48,326 bases of DNA from Candidatus Thermoflexus japonica (GTDB lineage Bacteria > Chloroflexota > Anaerolineae > Thermoflexales > Thermoflexaceae): the NCBI GenBank assembly GCA_002898735.1, contig BEHY01000014.1:1-48326 (forward strand), given 5' to 3'. The position numbers and the translations under genes were made by a program. Below, piece after piece: positions 15,444-23,859 of the stretch. How positions within the stretch are numbered: the stretch's first letter is position 1; each line of letters begins with the position of its first letter. The notes beneath the pieces were generated by a model. It saw only the letters and a program-made list of their open reading frames with translations, did not search any database and was not told the DNA's origin.

Positions 15444-15711
15444 CGCCACCCCCTGTGGGCCGGAAGGTGCGGGGCCGGACGGCGGTTCTTCTCCCTCAGG
15501 ATCAAAAAGCGGGACGGGCCGTCGAAGCGTCGAAGGCGACCCGCCCGGCCTCCAGGCCCCTTCACAGGAAAATCCCATTCTTCACAGAGCAGAGACCGCC
15601 TTCGGCGGCCTCGATCCTGCAAGGGCTCCCCTCACCGGAGGGAGGATCCCTGGAAACGGATCCAGCCCGAAAGGCCCCGGGGAAAAACCGAAGGGCCCCT
15701 CCGGACCCGGA

Positions 15712-16395
15712 TCACCCGATGGGCTCTTTGTAGATCGCGAACGAACAGGTCGCGTCCCCCATGGCGATACAGGAGATCTCCTCCACCCGGAACTCCTTGC
15801 CCCCGCTGACCCAGCGCAGGCCCTCCTGAAGCAGGCCGATGGCCGCGTAACAGACCGGGCGATCGGTCCTGCGCCCCCAGCACACCGGACACCGCTCGAT
15901 CACATAGATGAAGCGATCCGCTTCCTCCGTGACGTAGCTCTTCTGATCGCTGAACTGGGTGAAGATACCGGCCATCGCCGGGAGGCCGATCTTCAGCTTG
16001 GCCTGGAGGGGCAACACGCGGAAGGCCAGGTCGCTGACGCCCGCCAGGGCGCCGAAGCCCTGAAGGCCCCGGGCGAAGGAGGCGCGCCCACCCCGCAGGG
16101 CCAGCCCTCTGCCCCCGCGCGGCCCATACATCTCCTCCAGCGCCTGGTTGATGGCCGCGAAATCCGCGAAGTCGAACCCACGCTCCAGGTTGTCCGGCGG
16201 GTAGTTATCGATGAGATGAGGAAGACGGGCCAGGTTCAGGACCGCGTTCAGGCCGTTCTTCCCCATCACCTCCTCCAGCGCCTCCAGGAAGATCCGCGCG
16301 ATCTTGTTGGGATAATACAGGCCGCTCTTCTGCTGGCTCAAGGCATCGCCTCCCCATCGGAAGATCGGGTCGAGTCGAGAACGGGAGGGAAACAT
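15712..16395 (-). CDS. V4R (4-vinyl reductase-like) sensor domain protein
   Basis: The 227-residue protein ends with the V4R pattern: a central region with ERCPVCWG and CYAAIGLLQEGLRWV, then EISCIAMGDATCSFAI. V4R domains bind small, often hydrophobic ligands, and the clustered cysteines could bind a metal. The start ATG at 16395 is preceded by GGAAGG and lies 15 bp after the Roadblock gene, indicating co-transcription. No catalytic domain is fused to it, so it is more likely a sensor or adaptor than a chlorophyll-synthesis reductase. Ligand unknown. Confidence 0.8.
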   Translation of the reverse strand: MFPSRSRLDPIFRWGGDALSQQKSGLYYPNKIARIFLEALEEVMGKNGLNAVLNLARLPHLIDNYPPDNLERGFDFADFAAINQALEEMYGPRGGRGLALRGGRASFARGLQGFGALAGVSDLAFRVLPLQAKLKIGLPAMAGIFTQFSDQKSYVTEEADRFIYVIERCPVCWGRRTDRPVCYAAIGLLQEGLRWVSGGKEFRVEEISCIAMGDATCSFAIYKEPIG

Positions 16396-16410
16396 CCAGC
16401 CTTCCGGGGA

Positions 16411-16788
16411 TCAGGAAGCCAGGATCCGGGCCAGATCCTCCGCGGCCCGACGCATATCCAGGAACAGCAATCCCAGTTTGGCCTGAGGTCGGGCCAGCAC
16501 GGTGAGCACCGCCTCCTCCCCGACCGCCATCAGGACGACATAGCCCCGCTCGCCGCGGATGTAAACCTGATCCAGCGCCCCGCGGCCCAGCTCGCTGGCG
16601 ATCCGCTCGCCCAGGGAAAGCATCGCGGCCGACATGGCCGACACCCGGTCTTCCTCCACATCGGCGGGGAGCGCGGAGGCCATAATCAATCCATCGAGGC
16701 TGACGACCGCGGAGGCCTCGATATCCGGCGTGCTGGCCTGGAGCTCCTTCAAACGCTCGATCATCCGCTCCGTGCGCGTCCGGGCCAT
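16411..16788 (-). CDS. Roadblock/LC7 domain protein
   Basis: The 125-residue protein is a single Roadblock/LC7 domain: an N-terminal helix (RTERMIERLKELQAS), a strand pair with ASAVVSLDGLIMASALP, a helix with AMSAAMLSLGERIASEL, and a C-terminal strand/helix ending LLFLDMRRAAEDLARIL. Bacterial Roadblock proteins form dimers and commonly act as MglB-like GTPase regulators or scaffold partners. No MglA-type GTPase is in the window. It leads a leftward cluster with the V4R protein and a response regulator, suggesting a three-part signalling module. It is cytoplasmic. Confidence 0.88.
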   Translation of the reverse strand: MARTRTERMIERLKELQASTPDIEASAVVSLDGLIMASALPADVEEDRVSAMSAAMLSLGERIASELGRGALDQVYIRGERGYVVLMAVGEEAVLTVLARPQAKLGLLFLDMRRAAEDLARILAS

Positions 16789-16934
16789 TGCGGACCCCCA
16801 GAGGTTGGCGGAATGAATGACACGCAGCCATCTAACCTATCACATGCGGGCAGGCCTGTCAAACCGCGAGGCCGAACAGGGCGCCGAACGCGCTTCGCTC
16901 AGGCCTCATGGCCTTTCAACCTGTGGGGATCAGG

Positions 16935-17759
16935 CTAACCCCGAAAGAGAAAGAGGACAAGCGTCAGAACCCCCACGCCTGCGCAATAGACCGCGAACGG
17001 CCGGAGCGATCGCCGCCGAACCATTCGCATCAGGCCCCAGATCGCAAAGTAGCCGGAAAGCGCCGAGCTGAAGAAGCCGATCAGGATAGGAATCAGGGCC
17101 TCCGGGGGGACCCCGACCGTGTAAAGATCCCTCAGCGCCACCAGGCCTGCCCCCAGGAGGGCCGGTATGCTCAGCAGGAAGCTGAACCGCGCGGCCTCCG
17201 GTCGGAGGAACCCTCGCCCCAGCCCGGCGGCGATCGTGGACCCCGATCGGGAGATCCCCGGCAGCAGGGCGAGGGCCTGGGCGAACCCGATCACCAGCGC
17301 GTCCCGCGCCGTCATCCGCCCCAGATCCCGCTCCCCCCGCCCGAAATGCTCCCCCAGCCACAGCAGCCCAGCCGTGCCGAAAAGCAAAACCCCCGTCAGG
17401 ACCGGCTGGAGGAAAACCGCCTCGATCGGTTTTTTGAAGAGCATCCCCAGGACCGCCGCCGGGAGCGTGGCCAGGAGAATCCATCCCCCCAGGCGGCCCT
17501 CCGGGGTCGCGAAAGGGGAGCCCCTGCGGATGCCCTCCCATCCGCCCGCCAGGATCGCCCACAGATCCCGATGGAAATAAATCAGGACCGGGACCAGGGT
17601 GCCCCACTGCACCAGCACGTCGAAGGGGAAGACCAGCCGCTCGTCGTTCCGCCAGCCCAGCAGCCACGGCACCAGGACCAGATGGGCGGAGCTGCTGACG
17701 GGAAGATATTCCGTTAACCCCTGCACGATTCCCAGAACCAGCGCCTGAAACCAGGTCAC
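16935..17759 (-). CDS. uppP: Undecaprenyl-diphosphatase (UppP/BacA)
   Basis: The 274-residue integral-membrane protein dephosphorylates undecaprenyl diphosphate to recycle the lipid carrier of cell-wall and glycan synthesis. Family motifs are clear: GLTEYLPVSSSAH near the N-terminus (Glu17, Ser22-24) and LLPGISRSGST in the second half, with multiple hydrophobic segments. I choose the GTG at 17759, because GGGGAGGT lies 5 bp upstream and MTWFQALVLGIVQG is the typical start; the in-frame ATG at 17813 would add 18 atypical residues. Carrier recycling is relevant to the GT-C glycosyltransferase block further downstream, though the genes are not linked in an operon. Confidence 0.92.
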   Translation of the reverse strand: MTWFQALVLGIVQGLTEYLPVSSSAHLVLVPWLLGWRNDERLVFPFDVLVQWGTLVPVLIYFHRDLWAILAGGWEGIRRGSPFATPEGRLGGWILLATLPAAVLGMLFKKPIEAVFLQPVLTGVLLFGTAGLLWLGEHFGRGERDLGRMTARDALVIGFAQALALLPGISRSGSTIAAGLGRGFLRPEAARFSFLLSIPALLGAGLVALRDLYTVGVPPEALIPILIGFFSSALSGYFAIWGLMRMVRRRSLRPFAVYCAGVGVLTLVLFLFRG

Positions 17760-17847
17760 AGGGACCTCCCCGCGGTGGGGATAACGGGTTATAAACCTGG
17801 AAAGAACAGACACCTAACCCCAGGGCTCCGCCGGAGATCGACGGAAT

Positions 17848-19020
17848 TCATGGATCCATGGCCCCTCGTTCGCGGATGACCCCTGCCACCCCCCGGGATC
17901 GCAACACCCGTTCATAGACCGCTACCGTCCGCTCCGCCGTCTCCGACCAGCGGAACCGGGCGGCCTGTCGGAGGCCCATTCCCCGAAGATGCGCCCGAAG
18001 CGAGGCGTCGGAAAGCACCGCGGCCAGCGCCGCGACCCAATCGGCCGGGCGGTCGGGGGGCACCCGAAGGCCCGCCTCCCCCACGATCTCCGGGAGCGAG
18101 GAGGTGTCGGAGACGACCACGGGCGTCCCACAGGCCATGGCCTCCAGCGGGGGGAGACCGAATCCTTCATACCGCGAGGGGAAGGCGAAAACCGCGGCCG
18201 CCGAATACAGCGCCGGGAGATCCTCATCCGGCACATAGCCCAGGAACCGAACCCGTCCCTCCAGCCCCAGATCCCGCAGGGCCCGGAAGGTGCCTTTCGT
18301 GAGCCACCCGGGCCTCCCCGCCACCACCAGGCCCAGATCCGGCCAGCGTTCCAGCAGCATCCGATAAGCGGCGAACAGCGTCGGAAGGTTCTTCCGGGGC
18401 TCGATCGTTCCCACATAGAGGATGAAACGATCCGGTAGAAAATAGCGGGCGCGGATGGCCGCGAGGGCCTCCGGCGGCGCCGGGCGGAAACGGGCGCCCA
18501 CCCCTTCATAGATCACATGGATGCGGTCCTCGGGGATGCGATACCAGCGGACGGCATCCCGTCGGGTGCACTCGGAGACGGCGATGATGGCGTCGGCGCG
18601 CCGGAGGAACCGGGGCATCATCAGCGTGAGGAACCAGCGGTTCAGCGGCATGTGGGTCTCCGGGTAAAGGCGGAAGATCAGGTCGTGCAGGGTGAACACG
18701 GACGGGAGCGCGCGGAACGGAGGGAGCAGGTGATCCGTCGCGTGGAACAGGCGCGCCGGCCCGATGCAGGCATCCATCGGGCGGCGGAAGAGATCCGCCA
18801 GCATCACCTGCAGACGCCACGGCTTCGCCGGCAGCGAACAGGGGCGGGCGGGAAGGGCATCCAGAGGGGGGAAGAGATCCGCGCGACCTGCATCGTGGTA
18901 GAAGATGGCGAGACCGCCGGGCAGCAGGGGGACCAGCGCCTTCACCAGCTCCGCGGCATAACGGCCCAGCCCGGCCCGATGGTGGACCGCCGGGGAGACA
19001 TCCACAACGACGGGGGTCAT
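17848..19020 (-). CDS. GT4-family glycosyltransferase (GT-B fold)
   Basis: The 390-residue protein is a retaining, nucleotide-sugar-dependent glycosyltransferase. The donor-binding domain shows GTIEPRKN (Arg209, Lys210) and the EX7E motif [18 protein letters not shown] (Glu285, Glu293), characteristic of GT4. The N-terminal half has [17 protein letters not shown], a Gly-rich acceptor-domain loop typical of mannosyltransferases in this family. No membrane segment is evident, so it acts at the cytoplasmic face. Its ATG overlaps the uridine-kinase stop (ATGA), so the genes are coupled. Donor and acceptor cannot be determined. Confidence 0.88.
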   Translation of the reverse strand: MTPVVVDVSPAVHHRAGLGRYAAELVKALVPLLPGGLAIFYHDAGRADLFPPLDALPARPCSLPAKPWRLQVMLADLFRRPMDACIGPARLFHATDHLLPPFRALPSVFTLHDLIFRLYPETHMPLNRWFLTLMMPRFLRRADAIIAVSECTRRDAVRWYRIPEDRIHVIYEGVGARFRPAPPEALAAIRARYFLPDRFILYVGTIEPRKNLPTLFAAYRMLLERWPDLGLVVAGRPGWLTKGTFRALRDLGLEGRVRFLGYVPDEDLPALYSAAAVFAFPSRYEGFGLPPLEAMACGTPVVVSDTSSLPEIVGEAGLRVPPDRPADWVAALAAVLSDASLRAHLRGMGLRQAARFRWSETAERTVAVYERVLRSRGVAGVIRERGAMDP

Positions 19021-19667
19021 CCCTCCGCCTCCTGGAGCATCGACCGGATGCGGGCCACGATCATATCGAGGGCCACCGTATTGAAGCCTCCCTCCGGGAT
19101 GATGATATCCGCATAGCGCTTGCTGGGCTCCACGAACTCCAGATGCATGGGGCGGACCGTGGAGAGATACTGCCGGATCACCGACTCCAGGGTTCGCCCC
19201 CGCTCGGCGATATCCCGCTGGAGCCGCCGGATGAACCGGATATCCGGGTCCGCATCCACGTAGATCTTGATGTCGAACAGGTCCCGCAGCGCCTTTTCCG
19301 CGAACACCAGGATGCCCTCCACCAGGATCACCGGGCGGGGCTCCACCCGCCGGGTGTGGGGCGTTCGGGTGTAGGTCGTGAAATCGTAAATGGGGACCTC
19401 CACCGGGCGCCCGGCCAGCAGCTCCTTGAGGTGCTGGATCAGGAGATCCGTATCCAGGCTGTCCGGGTGATCGTAGTTGATCCGGACCCGCTCCTCCATC
19501 GGGAGGTGGCTCTGGTCCTTATAGTAGCTATCCTGCTGGATCAGCGCGATATGCTCCGGGCCGATGCGCCGCACGATCGCCTCGGCCACCGTGGTTTTGC
19601 CGGAGCCGGTCCCTCCCGCGATTCCGATCACGACCGGTCGCCTGCGCGTTGCGCTCGCCATGGCCAT
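19017..19667 (-). CDS. udk: Uridine/cytidine kinase
   Basis: The 216-residue enzyme phosphorylates uridine and cytidine to the monophosphates in pyrimidine salvage. It has the P-loop GGTGSGKT (18-25), [10 protein letters not shown] for nucleoside binding, YDHPDSLD, and [23 protein letters not shown] covering the lid region, all standard for Udk. ATG starts at 19667 and 19661 (residue 3) are both possible. It overlaps the downstream glycosyltransferase by 4 bp. It is cytoplasmic. Confidence 0.93.
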   Translation of the reverse strand: MAMASATRRRPVVIGIAGGTGSGKTTVAEAIVRRIGPEHIALIQQDSYYKDQSHLPMEERVRINYDHPDSLDTDLLIQHLKELLAGRPVEVPIYDFTTYTRTPHTRRVEPRPVILVEGILVFAEKALRDLFDIKIYVDADPDIRFIRRLQRDIAERGRTLESVIRQYLSTVRPMHLEFVEPSKRYADIIIPEGGFNTVALDMIVARIRSMLQEAEG

Positions 19668-20209
19668 GTCCGCAGGACTTCCACCGCCGGGTTATCTTTC
19701 AGGGCGGCCGAATTGCCCCTCCCCGCTCCTCCCGGAGCGCGGGAGGAGAGGGACGGGGATCCGGAAGAGCCGGCCCCCGGAGCCCCCTGCGCCATGATCC
19801 AGACATCCGCCGCTGCGCTTTCATCCAGGGACGACCCCGGAGGCCTCCGGGAAGAGGCCCGCGGCGTCCCTCCTGAAAGTATATTCATCCGGCCTTTCCG
19901 GGCCGAGCAGGCCGCTTTCCAGGAACCGGCCTCGCCTCAGCGGACCCCGGCCCCTCGCTCCGTCGAGCGGCGCCCTCCGAATGCAGATGGTCCGGATCCT
20001 TCAGGCGGGCGACGGCCGCCCCCGGCGCGGATGTCCACGGGGATCCGGGAGGGCGGACCCCTGCCCGGCCTGCAGGAAAACCCACAGGCCCCTTCCCGCC
20101 CACCCGCAGGCCGGAAACGGTCCGACAGCACGCGGGCCCCTCACGGACCATAGACTCCCATCATCGACCATTTTTCCGGTAATAATTCTATAACACATCC
20201 GGCGTTAAG
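19668..20209. other. Intergenic region without a convincing gene
   Basis: Between udk and the first pilin promoter there are only short frames on both strands, with Gly/Ala/Arg/Pro-rich translations that look like the consequence of high GC. An AAGTATATTCAT patch at about 19877-19888 is the only AT-rich point before 20160. I found no RNA gene or protein family here. Confidence 0.5.
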
Positions 20210-20238
20210 TTAACAATTTTAAACTCATATCCCTATTA
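20210..20238 (+). promoter_or_regulatory. Probable promoter of pilin gene 1
   Basis: TTAACA (20210-20215) and CTATTA (20233-20238) are separated by 17 bp in an AT-rich stretch upstream of the first pilin gene. The 12-mer ACCAAAGTCCTA (20238-20249) begins at the last base of the -10, so it would be at the start of the transcript. Confidence 0.45.
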
Positions 20239-20313
20239 CCAAAGTCCTAAAGCGGCCCGTTCTTTTATTCGGTATGGTGGATAGAGATCCCTTTTCAGCA
20301 CAGGAGGTGTCCC

Positions 20314-20487
20314 ATGGTTCGGTTGCTTGAAGCGTGGCTGTGGCTGCGGGAGAAGGGGCAGGGGCTGGTGGAGTATGCCCTGATCCTGGTGCTCATCGCC
20401 GTCGTGGTCATCGTGATCCTCACCGTCCTGGGCACCCAGGTCAGCACCGTGTTCTCCTCCATCGCCAGCGCCCTGGGCGGATCGTAA
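20314..20487 (+). CDS. flp: Flp-family type IVb pilin, copy 1
   Basis: The 57-residue protein has a short basic leader ending in Gly15, then QGLVEYALIL with Glu at mature position 5 and a hydrophobic stretch (VLIAVVVIVILTVLG). This is the prepilin-peptidase site and assembly helix of Flp/Tad pilins. Mature length would be about 42 residues, ending SSIASALGGS. A strong AGGAGGTGT precedes the ATG. It is one of three copies within 1.2 kb; copy 1 has Glu6 where the others have Gln. Flp subunits polymerise into thin surface pili used in adhesion or twitching. No Tad secretion genes or prepilin peptidase are in the window, so assembly genes must be elsewhere. Confidence 0.88.
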   Translation: MVRLLEAWLWLREKGQGLVEYALILVLIAVVVIVILTVLGTQVSTVFSSIASALGGS

Positions 20488-20568
20488 AGCCCTGGCTCCC
20501 CAGGCTCCGATCCTGCGGAAGATCCGGTCCGTCGTTCTAAGAGATCGATCTCCGAGTCCTCCCCCACC

Positions 20569-20604
20569 GGGTGGGGCCGCGGGTCTTGAGCACGGGCCCC
20601 ACCC
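20569..20604 (+). terminator. Hairpin after pilin 1, possible weak terminator or processing site
   Basis: GGGTGGGGCC (20569-20578) pairs perfectly with GGCCCCACCC (20595-20604) across a 16-nt loop. No U-tract follows, so complete intrinsic termination is unlikely. It could stabilise the pilin 1 mRNA 3' end. Confidence 0.4.
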
Positions 20605-20637
20605 TCCATCTCCAACTTCAACCGAACGCCAACCCCC

Positions 20638-20652
20638 AGGACCAAAGTCCTA
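20638..20652 (+). promoter_or_regulatory. Short hairpin and 12-mer shared with the pilin 1 leader
   Basis: AGGAC-CAAA-GTCCT (20638-20651) can form a 5-bp hairpin. Its right part, ACCAAAGTCCTA (20641-20652), is identical to 20238-20249 upstream of pilin 1. The two copies begin 74 and 76 bp before their start codons. The same 12-mer is not present before pilin 3. It may be a regulator site or a transcript 5' element. Confidence 0.45.
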
Positions 20653-20714
20653 TTCCTAACAGCCCGCCATCGGCTATTTTATAGTCAGAGAAATTTAACC
20701 CGTGGAGGTGTCCC

Positions 20715-20888
20715 ATGGTTCGGCTGCTTCAGGCGTGGTTATGGTTGCGGGAGAAGGGGCAGGGGCTGGTGGAGTATGCCCTGATCCTGGTGCTCATCGC
20801 CGTCGTGGTCATCGTCATCCTCACCGTCCTGGGCACCCAGGTCAGCACTGTGTTCTCCTCCATCACCAGCGCCCTGGGCGGATCGTAA
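20715..20888 (+). CDS. flp: Flp-family type IVb pilin, copy 2
   Basis: The 57-residue product differs from copy 1 only at a few positions (Gln6 and SSITSALGGS at the end). It keeps the prepilin-peptidase site after Gly15, Glu at mature position 5 and the hydrophobic assembly helix. GGAGGTG precedes the ATG. It has its own 227-bp upstream region, with the shared 12-mer and a TATTTTATAGT patch near 20674 that could contain a -10, and its own strong terminator at 20911-20955. It is therefore probably an independent transcription unit, allowing separate dosage of an almost identical subunit. Confidence 0.88.
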   Translation: MVRLLQAWLWLREKGQGLVEYALILVLIAVVVIVILTVLGTQVSTVFSSITSALGGS

Positions 20889-20910
20889 GATCCCCTCTTC
20901 CCCAAACCTT

Positions 20911-20955
20911 ACCGGGGCCCTGTCCGAACCCATGGAGCAGGGCCCCGGTGTTTTT
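20911..20955 (+). terminator. Strong rho-independent terminator of pilin 2
   Basis: ACCGGGGCCCTG (20911-20922) pairs with CAGGGCCCCGGT (20938-20949), a perfect 12-bp GC-rich stem with a 15-nt loop, followed by G and five T residues (20951-20955). It lies 22 bp after the pilin 2 stop. Confidence 0.85.
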
Positions 20956-21314
20956 CGGATTCAAACCCGGTCTTCCGCGGTTGGGCACGAAGCGGGAAGA
21001 TGGACGGGCTCCTCTCCCGGGCCGAAAGGGGGGCATTGACCCATCGGCCCTCCAGGGCCTCCCAGGCCCTGAAAAGCGTCCACCGGTGGAATGCGGGAAA
21101 AGATCGTCGGACCCCGCCCTTCCCCCTGACCCATCATCCCCGCTCCATGCCCATCCAGGACCCGTTCCTTTTGTCCGCCTCCATGGTCCCGTCAAAGAGA
21201 ATCGCTTTATACTGGAATAAAATTTGCGCGGCCGGGCTCCCCATCCGGGAGACAGGGCCGTTCCAGAAGCCCATAAGGAAGAAGATCAGCTGCGTAACCC
21301 CGAGGAGGTGTTCC
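20956..21314. other. Intergenic region upstream of pilin 3
   Basis: About 360 bp without a recognisable gene. A TATACT (21209-21214) within TTTATACTGG, followed by the AT-rich GGAATAAAATTTG, is the only promoter-like patch, and its -35 is poor. The leader shares nothing obvious with those of pilins 1 and 2 apart from the ribosome-binding site. Confidence 0.45.
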
Positions 21315-21488
21315 ATGGTTCGGCTGCTTCAGGCGTGGTTATGGTTGCGGGAGAAGGGGCAGGGGCTGGTGGAGTATGCCCTGATCCTGGTGCTCATCGC
21401 CATCGTGGTCATCGCCATCCTCACCCTCCTGGGCACCCAGGTCAGCACCGTGTTCTCCTCCATCGCCAGCGCCCTGGGCGGATCGTAA
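21315..21488 (+). CDS. flp: Flp-family type IVb pilin, copy 3
   Basis: The 57-residue protein has the same leader, prepilin-peptidase site (after Gly15) and Glu at mature position 5 as the other copies. It is the most divergent in the helix, which reads AIVVIAILTLLG instead of AVVVIVILTVLG. GAGGAGGTG precedes the ATG. The three copies are nearly identical in DNA over the coding part but have unrelated upstream regions, so the duplications included little flanking sequence or flanks diverged quickly. Role in pilus structure as for the other copies; the conservative helix changes could tune packing. Confidence 0.88.
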   Translation: MVRLLQAWLWLREKGQGLVEYALILVLIAIVVIAILTLLGTQVSTVFSSIASALGGS

Positions 21489-21515
21489 AGCGCTGCCTTT
21501 CCTCCTGGAGGCTAA

Positions 21516-21541
21516 GATCCTGTTCTCCGGGAGAACGGATC
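21516..21541 (+). terminator. Stable hairpin after pilin 3 without a U-tract
   Basis: GATCC-GTTCTC (516-527, one bulged T) pairs with GAGAAC-GGATC (531-541), 11 bp with a 3-nt loop, 27 bp after the pilin 3 stop. The following sequence is CCTGCCCTC, so this is a weak terminator candidate. In the remaining gap to 21811 I see no gene. Confidence 0.35.
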
Positions 21542-21811
21542 CCTGCCCTCTCCCCAGAGATCCTTCCGGAGACCATGGTTCCCGCAGAGGCTTCACGGGC
21601 CCCAGCGAATTTCCCGGTCCCGAGAAGGTCACTCCGCGCTGGACCCGGGCCGGGTGGATGGGCGGAACGGACGCCCACCCGCCCCAACGTGAGGGATCGC
21701 GGAGCGCGGGATCGGCAGCAGGCCACGGGGGCCGGTTCGGGCTCGGATCGGGAGCGCAACCGGCCGACGCCATGGGAGGGGGGAATCCACGAAAGAAGGA
21801 CCTTCACCGCG

Positions 21812-22714
21812 ATGCGTACTTCCACCGAAATCCTCCTGGAGAACGCCCGGGCCTTCCTGCTTCAGGCCCAGAACCCGGACGGCGGATGGGGCTACCGGTT
21901 CGGATCCCCCTCCGCCACCGAGCCCACTGCCGCCGTCCTCCTGGCCCTGGCCCCGGATCCGGACGCGGCGCCGGCGACGGAGGCGGCCCGACGCTGGCTC
22001 CGGAGCGCGCAACGTCCGGATGGGGGCTGGGGCCTGGATCCGGAAGACGAGGAAAGCGGCTGGATGACCGCGTGGGGGATCCTCGGGCTGGCCCGCTGGG
22101 ATCCCCACGCCCTGGAGGTCGCCCGGGGCGTCCGCTGGCTGATCGGGTTGCCCGTCCTCCGGGTGGAGGCCGCGGAGCTGACCGCCGAGGTGCGCCGGAT
22201 CCTGGGGATCGACCCGTCGTTGCGGGGCTGGCCCTGGCGGCCCGGCGAAGCCTCCTGGGCGGAGCCCACGGCGCTGACCCTGCTGGCCGTGCATGCGGCC
22301 GCCGCCATCGAGGCATATCGGGATCGCGTGGAGGAGGCGGTCCGCTACCTGATCGATCGGCGCTGTCAGGGAGGCGGGTGGAACTTCGGCAATCCCTTCA
22401 TGCTCGGCGCTTATCTCCCACCCCGCCCCCACCCCACCGCGTGGGTCCTTCTCGCCCTGAAGGCCCTCGCCCCCGACGCGATCCGATCGGAGGATCGGGA
22501 AGCGCTGCGCGCGGAGATGCATCGGGACGGCGGGGCGATGGCGCTGGCCCTCGGGCAGATGGCCCTCACCGCCCTGGGGGCTGAGGATGAGGAAGCCCGG
22601 GAACGGCTGCGCGCGTTACAGGGCCCGGATGGAAGCTGGGGACAGAATCCGTATGTCACCGCGCTGGCGGTGCTGGCATTCCGCGGAGGCTGGCCATGGC
22701 TGCGCCGCGGCTGA
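21812..22714 (+). CDS. Prenyltransferase/squalene-cyclase repeat (alpha/alpha-toroid) protein
   Basis: The 300-residue protein carries QW-type repeats of the terpenoid-cyclase/prenyltransferase toroid: QNPDGGWGYR (about 20-29), QRPDGGWGLD (67-76), CQGGGWNFGN (about 190) and LQGPDGSWGQ near the C-terminus. The DxDD protonation motif of squalene-hopene cyclases and the zinc ligands of prenyltransferases are not seen, and the length is about half of a cyclase. Enzymatic cyclisation is therefore unlikely and a binding role is more plausible. The ATG at 21812 follows GAAAGAAGGA; the longer frame upstream crosses the pilin region and is not coding. It overlaps the DUF362 gene by 19 bp, so they are probably coupled. 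Confidence 0.75.
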   Translation: MRTSTEILLENARAFLLQAQNPDGGWGYRFGSPSATEPTAAVLLALAPDPDAAPATEAARRWLRSAQRPDGGWGLDPEDEESGWMTAWGILGLARWDPHALEVARGVRWLIGLPVLRVEAAELTAEVRRILGIDPSLRGWPWRPGEASWAEPTALTLLAVHAAAAIEAYRDRVEEAVRYLIDRRCQGGGWNFGNPFMLGAYLPPRPHPTAWVLLALKALAPDAIRSEDREALRAEMHRDGGAMALALGQMALTALGAEDEEARERLRALQGPDGSWGQNPYVTALAVLAFRGGWPWLRRG

Positions 22715-23712
22715 CCCGACGGGCGGTTCTGCGCCTGATGCTCATCGCCGGCATCGGGGGCGGGCTGGCCTTCGCCGAGCGCCGGACCCGGCCGGCCGGC
22801 CTGCGGCAATTCATGACCTGGTTGCTGCGGGGCTGGCGGCGACGGGTGGAGCCGCCGGCGACGGTGGCCCTGGGCGCCTCCCTTTCTTACGATGAGGCCC
22901 TCCTGCGGGACGCCCTGACGGAGCTGTGGGATGCGGCTGGCATGCCGGATGTGGCCGGGAGGCGGGTGCTGGTGAAGCCGAACCTCATCGAGTGGATCGA
23001 GGGACGCTCGCTGGTCACCGCTCCGGAGGTGATCGGGGCCGTGATCGACCTTTTGCGATCCCGCGGGGCGGCGGAGATCGTGGTGGGCGAGGGGCCGGGG
23101 TTCCGGCGGGACGCCGGGCCGGTGGTGGCGCAGAGCGGCCTGGCGGACGTCCTGGCCCGGCGGAACGTTCCCTTCGTCGATCTCAACTACGATGATCCCC
23201 AACCGGTTCCGGTTCGGGACGGGTGGTTCCCCGGCCAGCGGCAGATCTGGCTCCCCCGCCATGTCGTGGAGGCCGATCTCGTGATTTCGGTGGCCAAGCT
23301 CAAGACCCACCACTGGGCGGGCGTCACCCTGAGCCTGAAGAACCTGTTCGGAGTCGTCCCGGGGATCCGCTACGGCTGGCCGAAGAACATGCTCCATGTC
23401 AACGGCATCACCCCCAGCATCCTGGGGTTGAAACAGGCGCTGCCGCCGGTGGTGAGCGTGATCGATGGCATCGTGGGGATGGAAGGCGATGGCCCCCTGT
23501 TCGGGACGCCGGTGCCCCACGGCGTGCTGGCGGTGGGGAAGGACCCGCTGGCGGTCGATGTGGTGGGCGCCCGGCTGATGGGCTTCGACCCGGAGGAGAT
23601 CGAGCACCTCGCCCTCGGGATCTGGGCCGGGATCGGCCAGGGGGTTCACATCGACATGCGCGGAGGCGCGCTGGAAGCCCTGCGCCGGCGCTACCGACGG
23701 CCGCCGAAATAG
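22696..23712 (+). CDS. DUF362 domain protein with Tat-like signal
   Basis: The 338-residue protein starts with RLTRRAVLRLMLIAGIGGGLAF broken by paired arginines before a hydrophobic core, as in twin-arginine or uncleaved anchors. The body matches DUF362: VLVKPNLIEW, AEIVVGEGPG, DLNYDD, VVEADLVISVAKLKTHHWAGVTLSLKN split across the fold, and a late PHGVLAVGKDPLAVDVVGARLMG. No ferredoxin CxxCxxC cluster is fused. DUF362 proteins have no settled activity; some are associated with iron-sulfur or redox chemistry. It overlaps the prenyltransferase-repeat gene, a pairing that suggests a shared function at the membrane outer face. Confidence 0.8.
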   Translation: MAAPRLTRRAVLRLMLIAGIGGGLAFAERRTRPAGLRQFMTWLLRGWRRRVEPPATVALGASLSYDEALLRDALTELWDAAGMPDVAGRRVLVKPNLIEWIEGRSLVTAPEVIGAVIDLLRSRGAAEIVVGEGPGFRRDAGPVVAQSGLADVLARRNVPFVDLNYDDPQPVPVRDGWFPGQRQIWLPRHVVEADLVISVAKLKTHHWAGVTLSLKNLFGVVPGIRYGWPKNMLHVNGITPSILGLKQALPPVVSVIDGIVGMEGDGPLFGTPVPHGVLAVGKDPLAVDVVGARLMGFDPEEIEHLALGIWAGIGQGVHIDMRGGALEALRRRYRRPPK

Positions 23713-23859
23713 CCACCGGCCTTTCCCCGGCGCAAGCCCTATCGCACAGGGGCATCCCTCAACCCTCAAACGAGGATTCCTTCTCCCCACCTGCGCGGCT
23801 CCACCACCTGGGGGGAGGAAAATGATGGGGTAGAACGGCTCGCGGAGCGACGGCCGACC

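Noticed and set aside
15661..15711. Terminator after the V4R gene
   Set aside because: GC-rich complementary patches are present but the T-run falls inside the possible loop, not after the stem.
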